Source: Meiothermus taiwanensis DSM 14542 (GTDB lineage: Bacteria > Deinococcota > Deinococci > Deinococcales > Thermaceae). Taken from it: DNA of 64,000 nucleotides. The stretch lies in contig AXWR01000006.1 in assembly GCA_000482765.1 (NCBI GenBank), positions 1-64,000 of the forward strand. Reading direction: 5' to 3'. Position 1 is the first letter of the stretch, and each line of letters opens with the position of its first letter. The position numbers and the translations under genes were made by a program. This document shows, in pieces, positions 39,749 to 50,141 of the stretch. The notes beneath the pieces are model-generated. The model saw only the letters and a list, made by a program, of their open reading frames with translations, did not search any database and was not told the DNA's origin.

Positions 39749-40978
39749 ATGGGTATGACAGTGCGACGTCGCAAAACGCCAACGGTCTGGGTTGGCAAAG
39801 TACCCAAGGGGGGCGACCATCCGGTGGTGGTACAGTCGATGACCAACACCGACACCGCCGATGTCGAGGCCACAGTGGGGCAGGTCTGGGCCCTGGCCCG
39901 TGCCGGCTCCGAGGTCGTACGCATGACCGTTAACAACGATGAAGCTGCCAAGGCCGTACCGGAGATCAAGCGCCGCTTGGCCGACCTGGGGGTGGATGTG
40001 CCTCTGGTGGGTGATTTTCACTTCAACGGCCATATCTTGTTGCGCAAATACCCCGAGATGGCCCTGGCCCTGGACAAATACCGCATCAACCCTGGCACGG
40101 TAGGGAAGGGTAAACAGCAGGATCCCAACTTCCGCACCATGTGCGAAGTGGCTGTGGAGTTCGGTAAGCCGGTGCGGATTGGTGTGAACTGGGGTTCGCT
40201 GGATGCGGGGTTGCTCGACGAGATGATGGAGGCCAATGCGGCCCGCCCTGAGCCCAAGGATGCCCACCAGGTTACGCTCGAGACCATTGTGGAGTCGGCG
40301 GTGCGCAGCTACGAATGGGCCCTCAAATACGGTCTTGGCGAGGACAAAATCATCCTCTCGGCCAAGGTCTCCAACGCCCCAGACTTGTGGTGGGTCTACC
40401 GCGAGCTAGCCAAGCGCACCAATGCCCCGTTGCACCTAGGCCTCACCGAGGCCGGTATGGGGGTGAGCGGTATTGTCGCCAGCACTGCCGGCCTGGTGCC
40501 CCTGCTGGTTGAGGGCATTGGCGATACCATACGGGTCTCCATCACCCCAGCCCCGGGGGAGCCCCGCACCAAGGAGGTGGAGGTGGCCTTGGAAATCCTC
40601 CAGTCCATTGGGCTGCGGCAGTTTACCCCCAGCGTGGCTAGCTGCCCTGGCTGCGGCCGTACTACCAGCACCTTCTTCCAGGAGCTGGCCCTCCAGGTCT
40701 CAACGCGCCTTAACGCGCAGATGCCGATCTGGCGCACCCAGTACCCGGGTGTTGAGAACCTGAAGGTTGCGGTTATGGGATGTGTGGTCAACGGCCCCGG
40801 TGAGTCCAAGCACGCCGATATTGGTATCTCGCTGCCCGGCACGGGCGAGGCGCCGCGTGCCCCGGTCTACATCGATGGCCAGCTGGCCGCGACCCTCAAG
40901 GGTGATCGCATTGCTGAAGAGTTTATGGGAATGGTGGAGGAGTACATCCAAAAGCGCTTTGGCAAGCAGCCGGCTTAG
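39749..40978 (+). CDS. ispG: 4-hydroxy-3-methylbut-2-enyl-diphosphate synthase
   Basis: 409 residues, similar to Thermus IspG. Converts MEcPP to HMBPP in the MEP pathway with a [4Fe-4S] cluster. N-terminal TIM-barrel half ([41 protein letters not shown]), C-terminal cluster half with CPGCGR and [15 protein letters not shown], giving the three Cys and Glu ligands. Start ATG 39749 (AAAGGA upstream); ATG 39755 would be a leaderless alternative after TAGACT at 39742-39747. Complements ispF at 26752. Confidence 0.96.
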   Translation: MGMTVRRRKTPTVWVGKVPKGGDHPVVVQSMTNTDTADVEATVGQVWALARAGSEVVRMTVNNDEAAKAVPEIKRRLADLGVDVPLVGDFHFNGHILLRKYPEMALALDKYRINPGTVGKGKQQDPNFRTMCEVAVEFGKPVRIGVNWGSLDAGLLDEMMEANAARPEPKDAHQVTLETIVESAVRSYEWALKYGLGEDKIILSAKVSNAPDLWWVYRELAKRTNAPLHLGLTEAGMGVSGIVASTAGLVPLLVEGIGDTIRVSITPAPGEPRTKEVEVALEILQSIGLRQFTPSVASCPGCGRTTSTFFQELALQVSTRLNAQMPIWRTQYPGVENLKVAVMGCVVNGPGESKHADIGISLPGTGEAPRAPVYIDGQLAATLKGDRIAEEFMGMVEEYIQKRFGKQPA

Positions 40979-40983
40979 CGCCC

Positions 40984-41943
40984 TTAGAGCAGCTCGAGCT
41001 TGGGCCAGCCCAGAAGCAGATCCTGTTCGGTTAGGGCTTCACCCTCGGCCTCGGGCGTCCAGGCCACATAAGCAGCCAGGGTGTTGATGGGGCTCGAGGT
41101 CGCCAGGGCCATGAGGGCCTGCCGTGCACCCTCGCGGCGCAAAGGGCTTGGTATGGGGGGCAGGCTACCGCTTACGGCCAGCAACAGGGTCACCAGGATA
41201 TAACGGCCGTCGGGCTCAACGTTCGGCCGGTACCCTGGCTGCACCTCTTCCTTGCCTTCAAAGTGCCGGTAGGTCTCGATGAACTCAGCGCGGGTCTCGG
41301 TCATCCAGGCATCAAACTGCCCTTCGGCTTTTTCTAGGCTGCCTGTCCAGACTTCGTACATGCCAAAGCGCCAGCCATCTTGTGCACGCAGTAGAAGTAC
41401 CGCGGTGTTGTCTATCAGATCGGCCAGCCCTCGAGGGCTTTCCGTCTCGGCTGTCTGGGCGGTGTGGCGCAGGCTGGCCTGTAGCTCAGGGGTATACAGA
41501 ACTGCTAGCCGTAGCCGGGCTACGCTGCTTTCGACCTCTCCTTCCTTGTCGCGGCCCGCCTGTTGAAGGCCGCGCATCATTGAGATGCTAACCAGCACGA
41601 TGCCGCCAATGAACAGCAACGCGATAAGGTCGGTGCCATAGCCAGCACCTGGGGCCACGTAAATGGGTGGACGGGCGCTGGGGTAAGGAGGGTAGTAGTC
41701 GCGTGGGTAGGTGGGGTAACTGGGGTAGCTGCGGGGGGTGGGTAGGGGCAGCGATGGGGATGGTGAGGGGTTGACCCGGGGAATGGAGGGACTGGGGCGT
41801 GGTGTGGAAAACCCCCCCCGGCCTCCCACGCCGCCGCCGCTGCGTTGTGCTAGGGCCGAATCCCAGCCAGGCTCGACTAAAATGCTGGGGCAGGCCACCA
41901 CGGCCCAGAGCAACAGTAGAACCCCAATCCGGGTAAGCCTCAT
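40984..41943 (-). CDS. DUF1517 family membrane protein
   Basis: 319 residues. Signal peptide (MRLTRIGVLLLLWAVVA), a long Ser/Pro/Tyr-rich low-complexity linker (residues ~35-95: PSPSPSLPLPTPRSYPSYP...), a transmembrane segment (~105-125: LIALLFIGGIVLVSISMM) and a cytosolic DUF1517 domain (RLRLAVLYTPELQASLRHTA, TESPRGLADLIDNTAVLLL, ATSSPINTLAAYVAWTPE). The family is known mainly from cyanobacteria and chloroplasts without an assigned function. Convergent with ispG (5-nt gap). Confidence 0.85.
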   Translation of the reverse strand: MRLTRIGVLLLLWAVVACPSILVEPGWDSALAQRSGGGVGGRGGFSTPRPSPSIPRVNPSPSPSLPLPTPRSYPSYPTYPRDYYPPYPSARPPIYVAPGAGYGTDLIALLFIGGIVLVSISMMRGLQQAGRDKEGEVESSVARLRLAVLYTPELQASLRHTAQTAETESPRGLADLIDNTAVLLLRAQDGWRFGMYEVWTGSLEKAEGQFDAWMTETRAEFIETYRHFEGKEEVQPGYRPNVEPDGRYILVTLLLAVSGSLPPIPSPLRREGARQALMALATSSPINTLAAYVAWTPEAEGEALTEQDLLLGWPKLELL

Positions 41944-41985
41944 CTACTTCAGCATACGGTATTGTGGTGTGGGTTCTTATTGTTA

Positions 41986-42013
41986 TTGATACAATCACTA
42001 AACTTGATAATAA
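41986..42013 (+). promoter_or_regulatory. Probable promoter of lon
   Basis: TTGATA (41986-41991), 16-nt spacer, TAATAA (42008-42013) in an AT-rich stretch. Downstream GGGTGT (42022-42027) / ACACCC (42036-42041) forms a hairpin or operator. No CIRCE heat-shock element seen. Confidence 0.5.
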
Positions 42014-42094
42014 TAGACTCAGGGTGTTGACTCACACACCCGTCCACACAAAGCCTGCGCTGCCTGTACACTTGCGATAGATAGGGAGTTATTT

Positions 42095-44542
42095 ATGGAC
42101 AAAACCGAAAAAGGCAACATGCATCTTCCCGAGAGGCTCCCGGTCTGTCCGGTACGAGGCTCGGTGATTTATCCCAGCATGGTGATGCCCATCGATGCGG
42201 GGCGTCCCATCTCCATACGGGCTATTGAAGCGGCCCTGTCCCAGGAACGGGTTATCCTGATTGTTAGCCAGCGGGATAAAGAGATTGAGGAGCCTGGGGC
42301 CAGCGATCTTTACGATGTGGGCACGGCGTGCAACATTCTGAGAATGCGCAAAAATGCCGATGGCTCGGTGCAGATGCTGGTGCAGGCCTTCGCTCGAGTG
42401 CAGGTGCAGCAATACCACCCGGCCAGCGGGTATCTGGAAGCCAGCGTGGCCCGGTTGCCAGAGGTGGAAGGCAAGGCCACTGAGGTGACCGCGCTTTTCC
42501 GCGAGGTTAAGGAGCGCTTCGAGACCCTGCTACGGGAAGGTAAGTATGTATCGCCTGAGGTGGCCCAGTTTGTGCTCAACCTAGAAGATCCCTCGCAACT
42601 GGCCGACTACATCGCCTTCCACCTCGATTTCAAACTGGAGGTTAAGCAGCAAATTCTAGCGACCCCTTCAGTGGTGGATCGCCTTAAGCGCATTGCTGTT
42701 TTGCTGGATGCCGAGCTTGATCTGGTGGAGACCCAGCGCCGTATTCAGCAGCAGGTTAAAGAGGAAATTGACAAGAATCAGCGGGAGTTCTTCCTGCGTG
42801 AGCAGATGAAGGCCATCCAGCGCGAGCTTCACGGCGAAGAGGGCGAGATGGAGGTGGAGGAGTTCCGCCAGAAAATTGCTGCGCTGAACCTGCCTCCAAG
42901 CGTTTTGCCCGAGGTGGAGCGGGAGCTTTCGCGCTTTGCCCGCATGCACCCCGACTCCGCTGAGGCCAGCGTGGTGCGCACCTACCTGGACTGGATTATC
43001 AACCTGCCCTGGAATACCCGTACGGAAGACCAGATTGATCTTCAGGAGGCCAAGAAAATCCTGGATGAAGATCACTATGGCCTGGAAAAGGTCAAGGATC
43101 GGGTGCTGGAGTATCTGGCGGTGCGTAAACTGAAGCTCGAGCGCCAGAAAAAAGGCGAAATTCCCCCTGAGGAGGTCTCCAAAGGCCCCATCCTGCTCTT
43201 TGTGGGGCCGCCGGGGGTGGGCAAAACCTCCATTGCCAAGTCCATCGCCAAGAGCCTGGGCCGCAAATACCACCGCATCTCGCTGGGGGGCGCCCGCGAC
43301 GAGTCGGACATTCGCGGCCACCGCCGCACCTACATTGGGGCCATGCCGGGCCGGATCATTCAGGGGATGCGCCAGGCTGGTAGCAAGAACCCCGTTATCC
43401 TGCTGGACGAGGTGGACAAGCTGGGGGTTTCCTACCAGGGCGACCCTGCGGCGGCTTTGCTCGAGCTATTGGATCCGGCGCAGAACAAAGAATTTACCGA
43501 CCACTACCTGGGGGTTCCTTTCGATATGAGCGAGGTGCTGTTTATCTGCACCGCCAACTTCCCAGAGCATATCCCTGGGCCGCTGTTCGACCGCATGGAG
43601 CAGATCGAGTTCACCAGCTACATCGAACAGGAGAAGCTCGAGATCGCCAAGCGGTATCTGCTGCCCCGGCAGATGAGCGAGAACGGGCTCAAGGAAAACC
43701 AGGTGCATATCACCGAGGCAGCCCTGATGCGCCTGATTACCCACTACACCCGCGAGGCGGGGGTGCGCAACCTCGAGCGCGAGATCGGTACCTTGCTGCG
43801 CAAGGCGGCCCGCGCCATCTTGGAAGGCGGTAAGAAACGGGTGCGTATCGGCGAGGGCGATCTGGAAAAATACCTGGGGCCGGCCCGCTTCCAGCCCGAG
43901 TCCGAGGCCCGGGTGCCCCAGATTGGGGTGGCTACGGGAATGTTCTACACCCCGGTGGGGGGCGACATCATGTTTATCGAGGTCTCGGTGATGCCGGGCA
44001 AGGGCAACCTGATCCTGACCGGGCAGCTTGGGGAGGTGATGAAGGAATCGGCCCGGGCGGCGCTTTCTTACGCCAAGAAAAATGCGGCCCGCTTTGGTAT
44101 ACCCCTCGAGCGCTTCGATAACTCGGATGTACACGTTCACGTTCCAGCCGGGGCGGTGCCCAAAGAAGGCCCCTCGGCAGGCATTGCTATTACAGTGGCC
44201 TTGGTCTCGGCCCTGGCCGAGGTACCTGTTCGCAACGACGTAGCCATGACCGGCGAGATCACCCTTACCGGACGGGTGCTGCCCATTGGGGGTGTCAAGG
44301 AAAAAATTCTGGGTGCCCGGCGGGCTGGGATTCGTGAGGTGATCCTGCCTAAGCAAAACCAGCCCGATCTTTCAGATATCCCCGTCTACCTGCGGCAAAA
44401 CCTGCGTTTTCACTTTGCCGAGTCGCTGGATGATGCGTTGAACTGGGCGTTGGTGGGAGGCTTGGGGGCCCTCCAGCAAAAAACAACCCTCCCCGTGAAG
44501 AAGAGCCGACGCAGTAAGGAACAGCCTGTAGCCAGGGCCTAG
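42095..44542 (+). CDS. lon: ATP-dependent protease Lon
   Basis: 815 residues. N-terminal substrate domain (~1-210) with a coiled-coil helical stretch (~210-310), AAA+ module with Walker A GPPGVGKT (~370-377), Walker B LLDEVDK, and the serine protease domain with the Ser694/Lys735 dyad (PKEGPSAGI and GGVKEKI). Degrades damaged and regulatory proteins. The ATG follows AGGGAG at 42083-42088. Compared with the crystallised Meiothermus LonA sequence as I remember it, this copy differs considerably, so the genome may have a second lon. The C-terminal 20 residues are basic ([15 protein letters not shown]). Confidence 0.96.
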   Translation: MDKTEKGNMHLPERLPVCPVRGSVIYPSMVMPIDAGRPISIRAIEAALSQERVILIVSQRDKEIEEPGASDLYDVGTACNILRMRKNADGSVQMLVQAFARVQVQQYHPASGYLEASVARLPEVEGKATEVTALFREVKERFETLLREGKYVSPEVAQFVLNLEDPSQLADYIAFHLDFKLEVKQQILATPSVVDRLKRIAVLLDAELDLVETQRRIQQQVKEEIDKNQREFFLREQMKAIQRELHGEEGEMEVEEFRQKIAALNLPPSVLPEVERELSRFARMHPDSAEASVVRTYLDWIINLPWNTRTEDQIDLQEAKKILDEDHYGLEKVKDRVLEYLAVRKLKLERQKKGEIPPEEVSKGPILLFVGPPGVGKTSIAKSIAKSLGRKYHRISLGGARDESDIRGHRRTYIGAMPGRIIQGMRQAGSKNPVILLDEVDKLGVSYQGDPAAALLELLDPAQNKEFTDHYLGVPFDMSEVLFICTANFPEHIPGPLFDRMEQIEFTSYIEQEKLEIAKRYLLPRQMSENGLKENQVHITEAALMRLITHYTREAGVRNLEREIGTLLRKAARAILEGGKKRVRIGEGDLEKYLGPARFQPESEARVPQIGVATGMFYTPVGGDIMFIEVSVMPGKGNLILTGQLGEVMKESARAALSYAKKNAARFGIPLERFDNSDVHVHVPAGAVPKEGPSAGIAITVALVSALAEVPVRNDVAMTGEITLTGRVLPIGGVKEKILGARRAGIREVILPKQNQPDLSDIPVYLRQNLRFHFAESLDDALNWALVGGLGALQQKTTLPVKKSRRSKEQPVARA

Positions 44543-44575
44543 TCTAAAGAGCACAGCACAGCGGAACCCTGAATA

Positions 44576-44695
44576 GGGTGGGCGGTCTTGAGGGGATTGC
44601 CCACCCCATGTCCTGAGGGTGCTTCCCACGCATATCCAGTACAGCGTATTTTGCTGTACTGGGTAAATTGCCCGCCACCGTGGGGCAGGCAATTG
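44576..44695. other. Three consecutive hairpins downstream of lon
   Basis: GGGTGGGC (44576-44583) / GCCCACCC (44599-44606); CCAGTACAGC (44636-44645) / GCTGTACTGG (44653-44662); AATTGCC (44667-44673) / GGCAATT (44689-44695 or close). None has a T run, so terminator function is doubtful. Confidence 0.55.
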
Positions 44696-44740
44696 CTGGG
44701 AAACGCGATGAGGGTGGGTTTCTGCTGCTAGAAAACCGGG

Positions 44741-45508
44741 CTAGACGGCCTTGGAGGCGGCTTTGGACTTGGCCCCCACGTAACGCAGGGCTGTCCAGAT
44801 GAGCACCACCGAGAAGGTTAGCCTAAGCCAGAACTCGGGGAGCTGATTGGCGACCAGCCCCCCAGCAAAGGCCCCTGCCAGAATGCCCACCACCAGCCCC
44901 GGCACATGCTCCTGGGCTAGGTTGCCGTGGCGGTAGTGGGTGTACGACCCCACCAGGGCCGAGGGAATCATGGCCAGCAGTGAGGTGCCCTGGGCGGTGT
45001 GTTGCTCGAGGCCCACCAGCAAAACCATAATCGGCACTGTAATGGTGCCGCCGCCCACCCCCAGCAAGCCCGAGGCAAAGCCGGCGGCGGCCCCGGTAAG
45101 GATGAGCGGGATGATGCGCAGCCAGCCTTGCAGGGGCTCTTCCACATGCGGAATATAGGGCTTGAGGATCAGGCTCAGGGCTACCACCACCAGGTACCAG
45201 CCAAAAACCCGCTTGAGCTTCCATTCCGGCAAGCGATTGGCAAAGCGGGCCCCCCAGTTGGCCGTGAGCATGGCGCTGGGAAAGATCAGCAGGGCTGCCA
45301 GCCAGTCCACGGTACCATGGGTGGCGTAGGTCAGGGCCCCTACCAAGCCGGTAAAAACCACCATCACCAGGCTGGTTGCGACCGCTTTGTGTTGAGATAA
45401 CTTGAGAAAGGCCGACATCAGCGGAACCGCCACAATGCCGCCCCCGAGACCCACCAGACCCCCGAACACCCCTGCCAGTAAGCCGATCCACAAACTAGAA
45501 AGATTCAC
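44741..45508 (-). CDS. TauE/SafE family sulfite/organosulfonate exporter
   Basis: 255 residues with about eight membrane segments and the two internal repeats with the motif GGLVGLGGGIVAVPLM (N-terminal half) and GFASGLLGVGGGTITVPIM (C-terminal half), which define the family. Proposed to export sulfite or sulfonates or to import small organic acids. It follows the dipeptidase gene by 35 nt. ATG start at 45508. Confidence 0.92.
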   Translation of the reverse strand: MNLSSLWIGLLAGVFGGLVGLGGGIVAVPLMSAFLKLSQHKAVATSLVMVVFTGLVGALTYATHGTVDWLAALLIFPSAMLTANWGARFANRLPEWKLKRVFGWYLVVVALSLILKPYIPHVEEPLQGWLRIIPLILTGAAAGFASGLLGVGGGTITVPIMVLLVGLEQHTAQGTSLLAMIPSALVGSYTHYRHGNLAQEHVPGLVVGILAGAFAGGLVANQLPEFWLRLTFSVVLIWTALRYVGAKSKAASKAV

Positions 45509-45542
45509 GCCTTGTTATACCACGCCCTGTGAGATTTTAGAT

Positions 45543-46535
45543 TTAAAATATTGTTTGTAGCCAGCGCAGCCAGTTTTCCCCAAGCACACCGGCCTGGAAG
45601 GATTCGGGGACACACAGGGCAATTTTCTGTAGGTCGGCGGGCGCGTCGAGGCCGCGGGGGTTTTCGTTCATTCCAAAGCCGCCGTCGAAGTCGGAGCCGA
45701 GGCCCACCTTGTCCCAGCCGATCAGGCCGGCGGTATGGGCCATGTGCCTGCCTACCACGCCCAGTTCCACCCGTTCCATGCCCCGCTTCCAGGTGTGCTC
45801 GAGGAAGAAGCTATACAACACCGTGCCGATCACCCCATTCCGTGCACCAATGGCCCGGATCATGGCATCGCTCAGGTGGCGGTTGGAGAACTCGAGCCCC
45901 TCCCCCCCCAGCAGGGCCCGGGGGTTGCTGTGGGTGGCACAGACCGGGCCTTGGAAGACCTCCAAGGCCTGCCAGAAGGCCTGCTCGTCCATGTGGGAAA
46001 AGTCCAGGGCCAGCCCCTGCTCGTCCATGGCTTGCAACAGCTCCACCCCCAGCGCACTCAGGCCGCCGGGCTCGCGGGTGCCGCCGCAGTAGCGGGTGCG
46101 GTTCCAGGCGGGGCCGATCAGCCGCACCCCCTGGGCTTTCCAGAACGCCACCTCGCCGGGCTCGCGGATGCACTCGGCACCTTCAATCAGGATCACCAGG
46201 GCCGGGGTTTTGTCCTGTGGCCACAAGGCCCGATGCCGGGCCAGGTCGGCCTGGCTGCGCAGGATGCGCACCCAGCCTTGCTCTTCCCAGCGCAGGTACA
46301 CCTCCAGCTGCCGGAGGGCCTGGGCATGGGCCTCCTGGGGCCCGGGGTAGCGGCGGGGGTCTACCCATAGGGTGGCAAAGCATACCCCAACCTTCCCTTC
46401 ACGCAGGGCCGGTAGGGTTACGACGGGGATGTCGCTGTGCGTATCGCGCTGGCGTAACTCTGCAAGCGGCAGGGTCAGGTCGCGCCCTAGATCCACTACG
46501 TTGTGGGCGAGGTCGAGGTGGGCATCTACGATCAC
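45543..46535 (-). CDS. Membrane dipeptidase (M19 family)
   Basis: 330 residues. Zinc-ligand pattern DAHLDLA at the beginning, Glu in LIEGAE, His in DFSHMDE and ATHSNPRAL, and the C-terminal GLGSDFDGGFG complete the M19 active site. Cleaves dipeptides with either L- or D-residues at the C-terminal position. The GTG start has TAGTAT 6 nt upstream on the minus strand. It follows the acyltransferase gene after 24 nt, but its own leaderless box implies separate initiation. Confidence 0.93.
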   Translation of the reverse strand: MIVDAHLDLAHNVVDLGRDLTLPLAELRQRDTHSDIPVVTLPALREGKVGVCFATLWVDPRRYPGPQEAHAQALRQLEVYLRWEEQGWVRILRSQADLARHRALWPQDKTPALVILIEGAECIREPGEVAFWKAQGVRLIGPAWNRTRYCGGTREPGGLSALGVELLQAMDEQGLALDFSHMDEQAFWQALEVFQGPVCATHSNPRALLGGEGLEFSNRHLSDAMIRAIGARNGVIGTVLYSFFLEHTWKRGMERVELGVVGRHMAHTAGLIGWDKVGLGSDFDGGFGMNENPRGLDAPADLQKIALCVPESFQAGVLGENWLRWLQTIF

Positions 46536-46547
46536 GCCACCATACTA
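46533..46547 (-). promoter_or_regulatory. Leaderless-type promoter box of the dipeptidase
   Basis: Minus strand TAGTAT (46547-46542), 6 nt, GTG (46535-46533). Confidence 0.6.
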
Positions 46548-46559
46548 CCGCTAACAACC

Positions 46560-47609
46560 CTAGGCCCGGCCAAACAGGAACCCGGAGGCCCGCAGTCGGC
46601 GGGCCAGGACTCCTACCGCCAGAGGGATCAGCAACGAGAGGGCCACATAGATGGTGAAGGCTGGAGAAACCCCTAGGGGTTCGGGGAACTGGGGGATGCG
46701 CTCGAGCAGCCGAATCACCAGAGGATGAATCAGGTAGATGTGCAACGAATAACGGCCCAGGAACTGCAAGGCTGTGCTCAGGCGGGTGCGTGAGAGCCAG
46801 ATGGCGACAGAGATCAGCACAAAAGAAATTGCACTGCTGTAGACCCAGTAGCCCACCTGGTACTGGAAGGTGTTGACCGGGATGTTGCGGATGGCATCGT
46901 AGGCCAGGGGTAGGTAGAGGCTCATTCCAAGGCCCAAAAGCACCAGTCCCCAGACGCGATAACGCGGCAGGATTTGATCCAGCCGGTGCATCTCGTTAAC
47001 CAACGTCAGCGCCACTGCCAGGGTGGGCAGATACCAGATGAGGGTACTGCCAGGGAAGGGAATTTGCCAGTGTAGGCGATTGATCCAGTAGAAGGCCAGC
47101 GTGAGGCCGATGCTGGTTAGCAGGACTGCCCAGGCGGGTACCTTGCGGCGCAAAACCGGCAGCAGCAAGGGCATCAGCAGCACAAGTTGAATTGCCAGCA
47201 CCATGTAGTAGAGGTGAAAGTAGCTTTTACCCCACAGCAGGTAGATGCTGATGCGCTCGAGGGTGAGCGGGGGCAGGTTGCCTTCGTATAGGCGGAAAAG
47301 CAGGTAAATTCCCGTCCAGACCAGGTAGGGCACCACCACAGGGCGTAGTCGGGCCCACGAATATGGCTGGTTGCTGCGTAGCAGGCTGTTGCCGATCAGG
47401 ATGGTCGAAAGAAAAAGAAAAGCCGGAACCACCCAGGCCAGAAGCCGATTGGCCGTAGCGATGAGCCACCAGTGCTCGGAGTCCTGGGGTACTTCGCGTA
47501 AAAAGCGCCCACCAACGTGGGCTACCAGGACTCCCAGAATGGCGATACCCCGGTATATGTCCACCCAGGGTAGTGGGTTGTGGGTGGCTGTGGAAAGACT
47601 CGAGCTCAT
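46560..47609 (-). CDS. Membrane acyltransferase (acyltransferase_3 family)
   Basis: 349 residues with about ten membrane helices. N-terminal signature VDIYRGIAILGVLVAHVGGRF (with the catalytic-candidate His in LVAHVGG), and internal FLFLSTILIGNSLLR. This family (OafA/NodX-like) O-acetylates surface polysaccharides or other cell-wall sugars. ATG at 47609 with a SSSLS... leader. Its 3' neighbour is the dipeptidase; the partner polysaccharide genes are not here. Confidence 0.9.
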   Translation of the reverse strand: MSSSLSTATHNPLPWVDIYRGIAILGVLVAHVGGRFLREVPQDSEHWWLIATANRLLAWVVPAFLFLSTILIGNSLLRSNQPYSWARLRPVVVPYLVWTGIYLLFRLYEGNLPPLTLERISIYLLWGKSYFHLYYMVLAIQLVLLMPLLLPVLRRKVPAWAVLLTSIGLTLAFYWINRLHWQIPFPGSTLIWYLPTLAVALTLVNEMHRLDQILPRYRVWGLVLLGLGMSLYLPLAYDAIRNIPVNTFQYQVGYWVYSSAISFVLISVAIWLSRTRLSTALQFLGRYSLHIYLIHPLVIRLLERIPQFPEPLGVSPAFTIYVALSLLIPLAVGVLARRLRASGFLFGRA

Positions 47610-47760
47610 AACGCAACAAATAGCTGGCTTCGATTAGAAGAGCCCCACAAATAGGGTGTGAAAATTTGTTTTCTAGAGCCAATTGGTGATAGGTATAAGC
47701 CTCAATGTCCCATATCAGCGTAAAAATACTGGTAATGTAGAAATATTTCCATCTTAATGT

Positions 47761-48723
47761 TCAGTGTTTCAACCAGGTTACAAGGGCCTGGTTGACCAGT
47801 TGCCAGATGGCTGGGGTGGTGGTGTGCTCCAGGTCGGGGTAGAGCACCAGGTGATCCTGGGTGAACTGGCCCAGGCCAGCAAACGAACCCAGGCAGGCAC
47901 GTTCCTTAGTGAGCGGTGCTGTCCATAACCGGCCTTCACGGCTCAACGCTACCCGGCGTATGCTTCGCCCGCTGGCTTCGCGCACCCTGGCTAGGGCGCA
48001 GTATTGCAGCGGTGAGACGATGGGATCGTTCCCCGCCGCAATTAGCAGCAGCGGCGCGGCGACCTCGTGGGCCCAGGTGAGCGGGCTGCGCTGACGATAA
48101 CACGCAGGGCAGGCTTGGGGCGAGGCGCCGATCAGCTCCTGCCAGCGCTGGTATGCCTCGGTGCGCCCGTAGCGCTCGAGGCGCTCCATCATGGCCTCAA
48201 AGTCGGTGGCGCCCAGCAGGAACGCCACCCCTTTGGCCTGTGGGTCGTTGCGGGCGGCGCTCAGGGCCACGCAGGCCCCCAAAGAAATCCCCACATATGC
48301 GCGCTGGGCGGTGCCCCCTACCCGTGGCAGCCCATCGGCCAGTTGCCGCACATCGCTTCCTTCCTTCCCGCAGATTTCAGCGCGGCCCTGGCTCCGGCCC
48401 TGGCCGCGCAGGTGGGGCAAGGCCACCAGATAGCCGGCCTGAGCCCAGGTTTGGCAGAGTGCCTGGGTGCTCTCGTTGGGGCCGACAAAACCTCCATGCA
48501 CCAGCACAACGCTGGGGAAGGGGCCCGGGCCCCTGGGTTTACAGATTTCAGCGAACAGGGGCACATCGCTTTTGAAGTGCACAGCCAGCCGGACAAGGGT
48601 TTTATCGGGAAGTTGCTGGATTTTCCAGTTGTTGCTAGAGCGCGTTTGCAGTAGCACCAAGCTGCCCAGAGTTAAGTTAAGCGCCACCAGAGCAAAAAAC
48701 AGCACCTGTATTCCGTTGCGCAC
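47761..48723 (-). CDS. Alpha/beta hydrolase, probable membrane-anchored
   Basis: 320 residues. N-terminal hydrophobic segment (~5-25: GIQVLFFALVALNLTLGSLVL) then a catalytic domain with the nucleophile elbow GISLGACVA, oxyanion VLVHGGFVG, Asp in NDPIVSP and His in LEHTTTP. GTG 48723 chosen because CATACT lies 6 nt upstream; the longer open frame would overlap the divergent photolyase gene. Esterase or lipase activity is likely. Substrate unknown. Confidence 0.85.
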   Translation of the reverse strand: MRNGIQVLFFALVALNLTLGSLVLLQTRSSNNWKIQQLPDKTLVRLAVHFKSDVPLFAEICKPRGPGPFPSVVLVHGGFVGPNESTQALCQTWAQAGYLVALPHLRGQGRSQGRAEICGKEGSDVRQLADGLPRVGGTAQRAYVGISLGACVALSAARNDPQAKGVAFLLGATDFEAMMERLERYGRTEAYQRWQELIGASPQACPACYRQRSPLTWAHEVAAPLLLIAAGNDPIVSPLQYCALARVREASGRSIRRVALSREGRLWTAPLTKERACLGSFAGLGQFTQDHLVLYPDLEHTTTPAIWQLVNQALVTWLKH

Positions 48724-48827
48724 TTCTTCAGTATGCCAGCGGTTGCTGAGAAGCAAGCGAGGCCTGGATGCTAGAAATTGGGGCCAGTGCATACTTTCGC
48801 GCACTGCTTCGCGGCATCATAGCGCCT

Positions 48828-50129
48828 GTGAACCTAGTCTGGCACCGTGCCGACCTTCGCTTGCACGACAACCCCGCCCTGGCCGAGGCCTTGCGAACCG
48901 GCCCTGCTTTGGGGCTGGTGGTTTTGGATCCCAATATTCTGCAAAACACTACACCCCGGCGGCGGGCCTGGTTTTATCAGAACACCCTGGCCCTGCGCGA
49001 GGCCTATGCGCTGCGGGGAGGGCTTTTGCTGGTGCGCAGCGGCCGGCCCTGGGAGGTTTTGCCCCGGGTGGTGACCGAGCTGGGCATCCAGCGGGTGTTT
49101 GCTGTGCGGAACTCGACCCCCTATGCCCGGTTTCGTGACCAAAAGGTGGGCGAGGCCCTGCCGGGGCGCATCCGTTGGGTGCCGGGTCAGTACATCCATG
49201 AGCCGGGAAGCATCGTCAAGCCGGACGGGGGGGCCTACACGGTGTTTACGCCCTATTCCAAGCGCTGGTGGGCGGCCCCTGCGCCGGTTCTGCTCGAGGC
49301 CCCCGACCGCTTTCCACCCCTCCACCTGCCACCCGATTACAACCCAGGGAGCGTTCCCCAGGAGGCCTCGGACGTGCCCCTGCCGCCGGCGGGCGAGGCA
49401 GCGGCCCTGAAGGCGCTCGAGGTCTTCCTGCACGACAAACTGCCCCACTACCACCAGGCCCGCGACGGGCTGGCCGGGGAGGGGGTCTCGAGGCTCTCCT
49501 ACTACTTCACCCTGGGGGTGCTTTCCCCCCGGCTGGCCGCCCGGAAGGCGCTGCAGGTGGGGGGTGAGGGGGCCCACAAATGGGTCAACGAGCTGTGCTG
49601 GCGCGACTTCAGCGGCGACCTGCTCTACCACCGCCCGCAGATGATGACCCAGGCCTTCGACCCGCGCTGGGAAAGCCTGCCCTGGAACGACGATAGCGAG
49701 CTGTTTGCGGCCTGGCTGCACGGCCAGACCGGCATTCCGGTGGTGGACGCTTGCATGCGCGAGCTACAGGCCACCGGCTTTTTGTCCAACCGGGGGCGCA
49801 TGGTGGTGGCGCAGTTTGCGGTCAAGCTGGCTTTGCTGCCCTGGCAGAGATGCGAGCGGGCCTTCCGCAACCTGCTTTTAGATGGCGACAACGCCTCCAA
49901 CCTGCAGGGCTGGCACTGGGCGGGGGGGCTGGGAGTGGACGCGGCCCCCTACTTCCGGGTCTTCAACCTGATCACCCAGGCCCAGACCCACGACCCCCAG
50001 GGATTGTGGCTAAAGCGCTGGGTGCCCGAGTCGGGGGGCCGGGCCCAGCCTTACAAAACCCCGGTTATTGACCTGGAGGTGGCCCGCAGGCGGTATCTGG
50101 CGGCTGCGGAGAGGATTGCCAGGGGCTAG
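48828..50129 (+). CDS. phr: Deoxyribodipyrimidine photolyase (class I)
   Basis: 433 residues. Repairs cyclobutane pyrimidine dimers with light and FAD. N-terminal Rossmann-like antenna domain MNLVWHRADLRLHDNPAL, then helical FAD domain with WVNELCWRDFSGDLL, WHGQ-like WLHGQTGIPVVDACMREL, GRMVVAQFAVK and LLDGDNASNLQGWHWAGGLGVDA. GTG at 48828 aligns with the family start; the upstream in-frame sequence is not conserved-looking. A small DUF2256 gene follows in 12 nt and a membrane protein overlaps that, forming an operon. Divergent from the hydrolase gene. Confidence 0.95.
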   Translation: MNLVWHRADLRLHDNPALAEALRTGPALGLVVLDPNILQNTTPRRRAWFYQNTLALREAYALRGGLLLVRSGRPWEVLPRVVTELGIQRVFAVRNSTPYARFRDQKVGEALPGRIRWVPGQYIHEPGSIVKPDGGAYTVFTPYSKRWWAAPAPVLLEAPDRFPPLHLPPDYNPGSVPQEASDVPLPPAGEAAALKALEVFLHDKLPHYHQARDGLAGEGVSRLSYYFTLGVLSPRLAARKALQVGGEGAHKWVNELCWRDFSGDLLYHRPQMMTQAFDPRWESLPWNDDSELFAAWLHGQTGIPVVDACMRELQATGFLSNRGRMVVAQFAVKLALLPWQRCERAFRNLLLDGDNASNLQGWHWAGGLGVDAAPYFRVFNLITQAQTHDPQGLWLKRWVPESGGRAQPYKTPVIDLEVARRRYLAAAERIARG

Positions 50130-50141
50130 GTGGGCTCGAGC

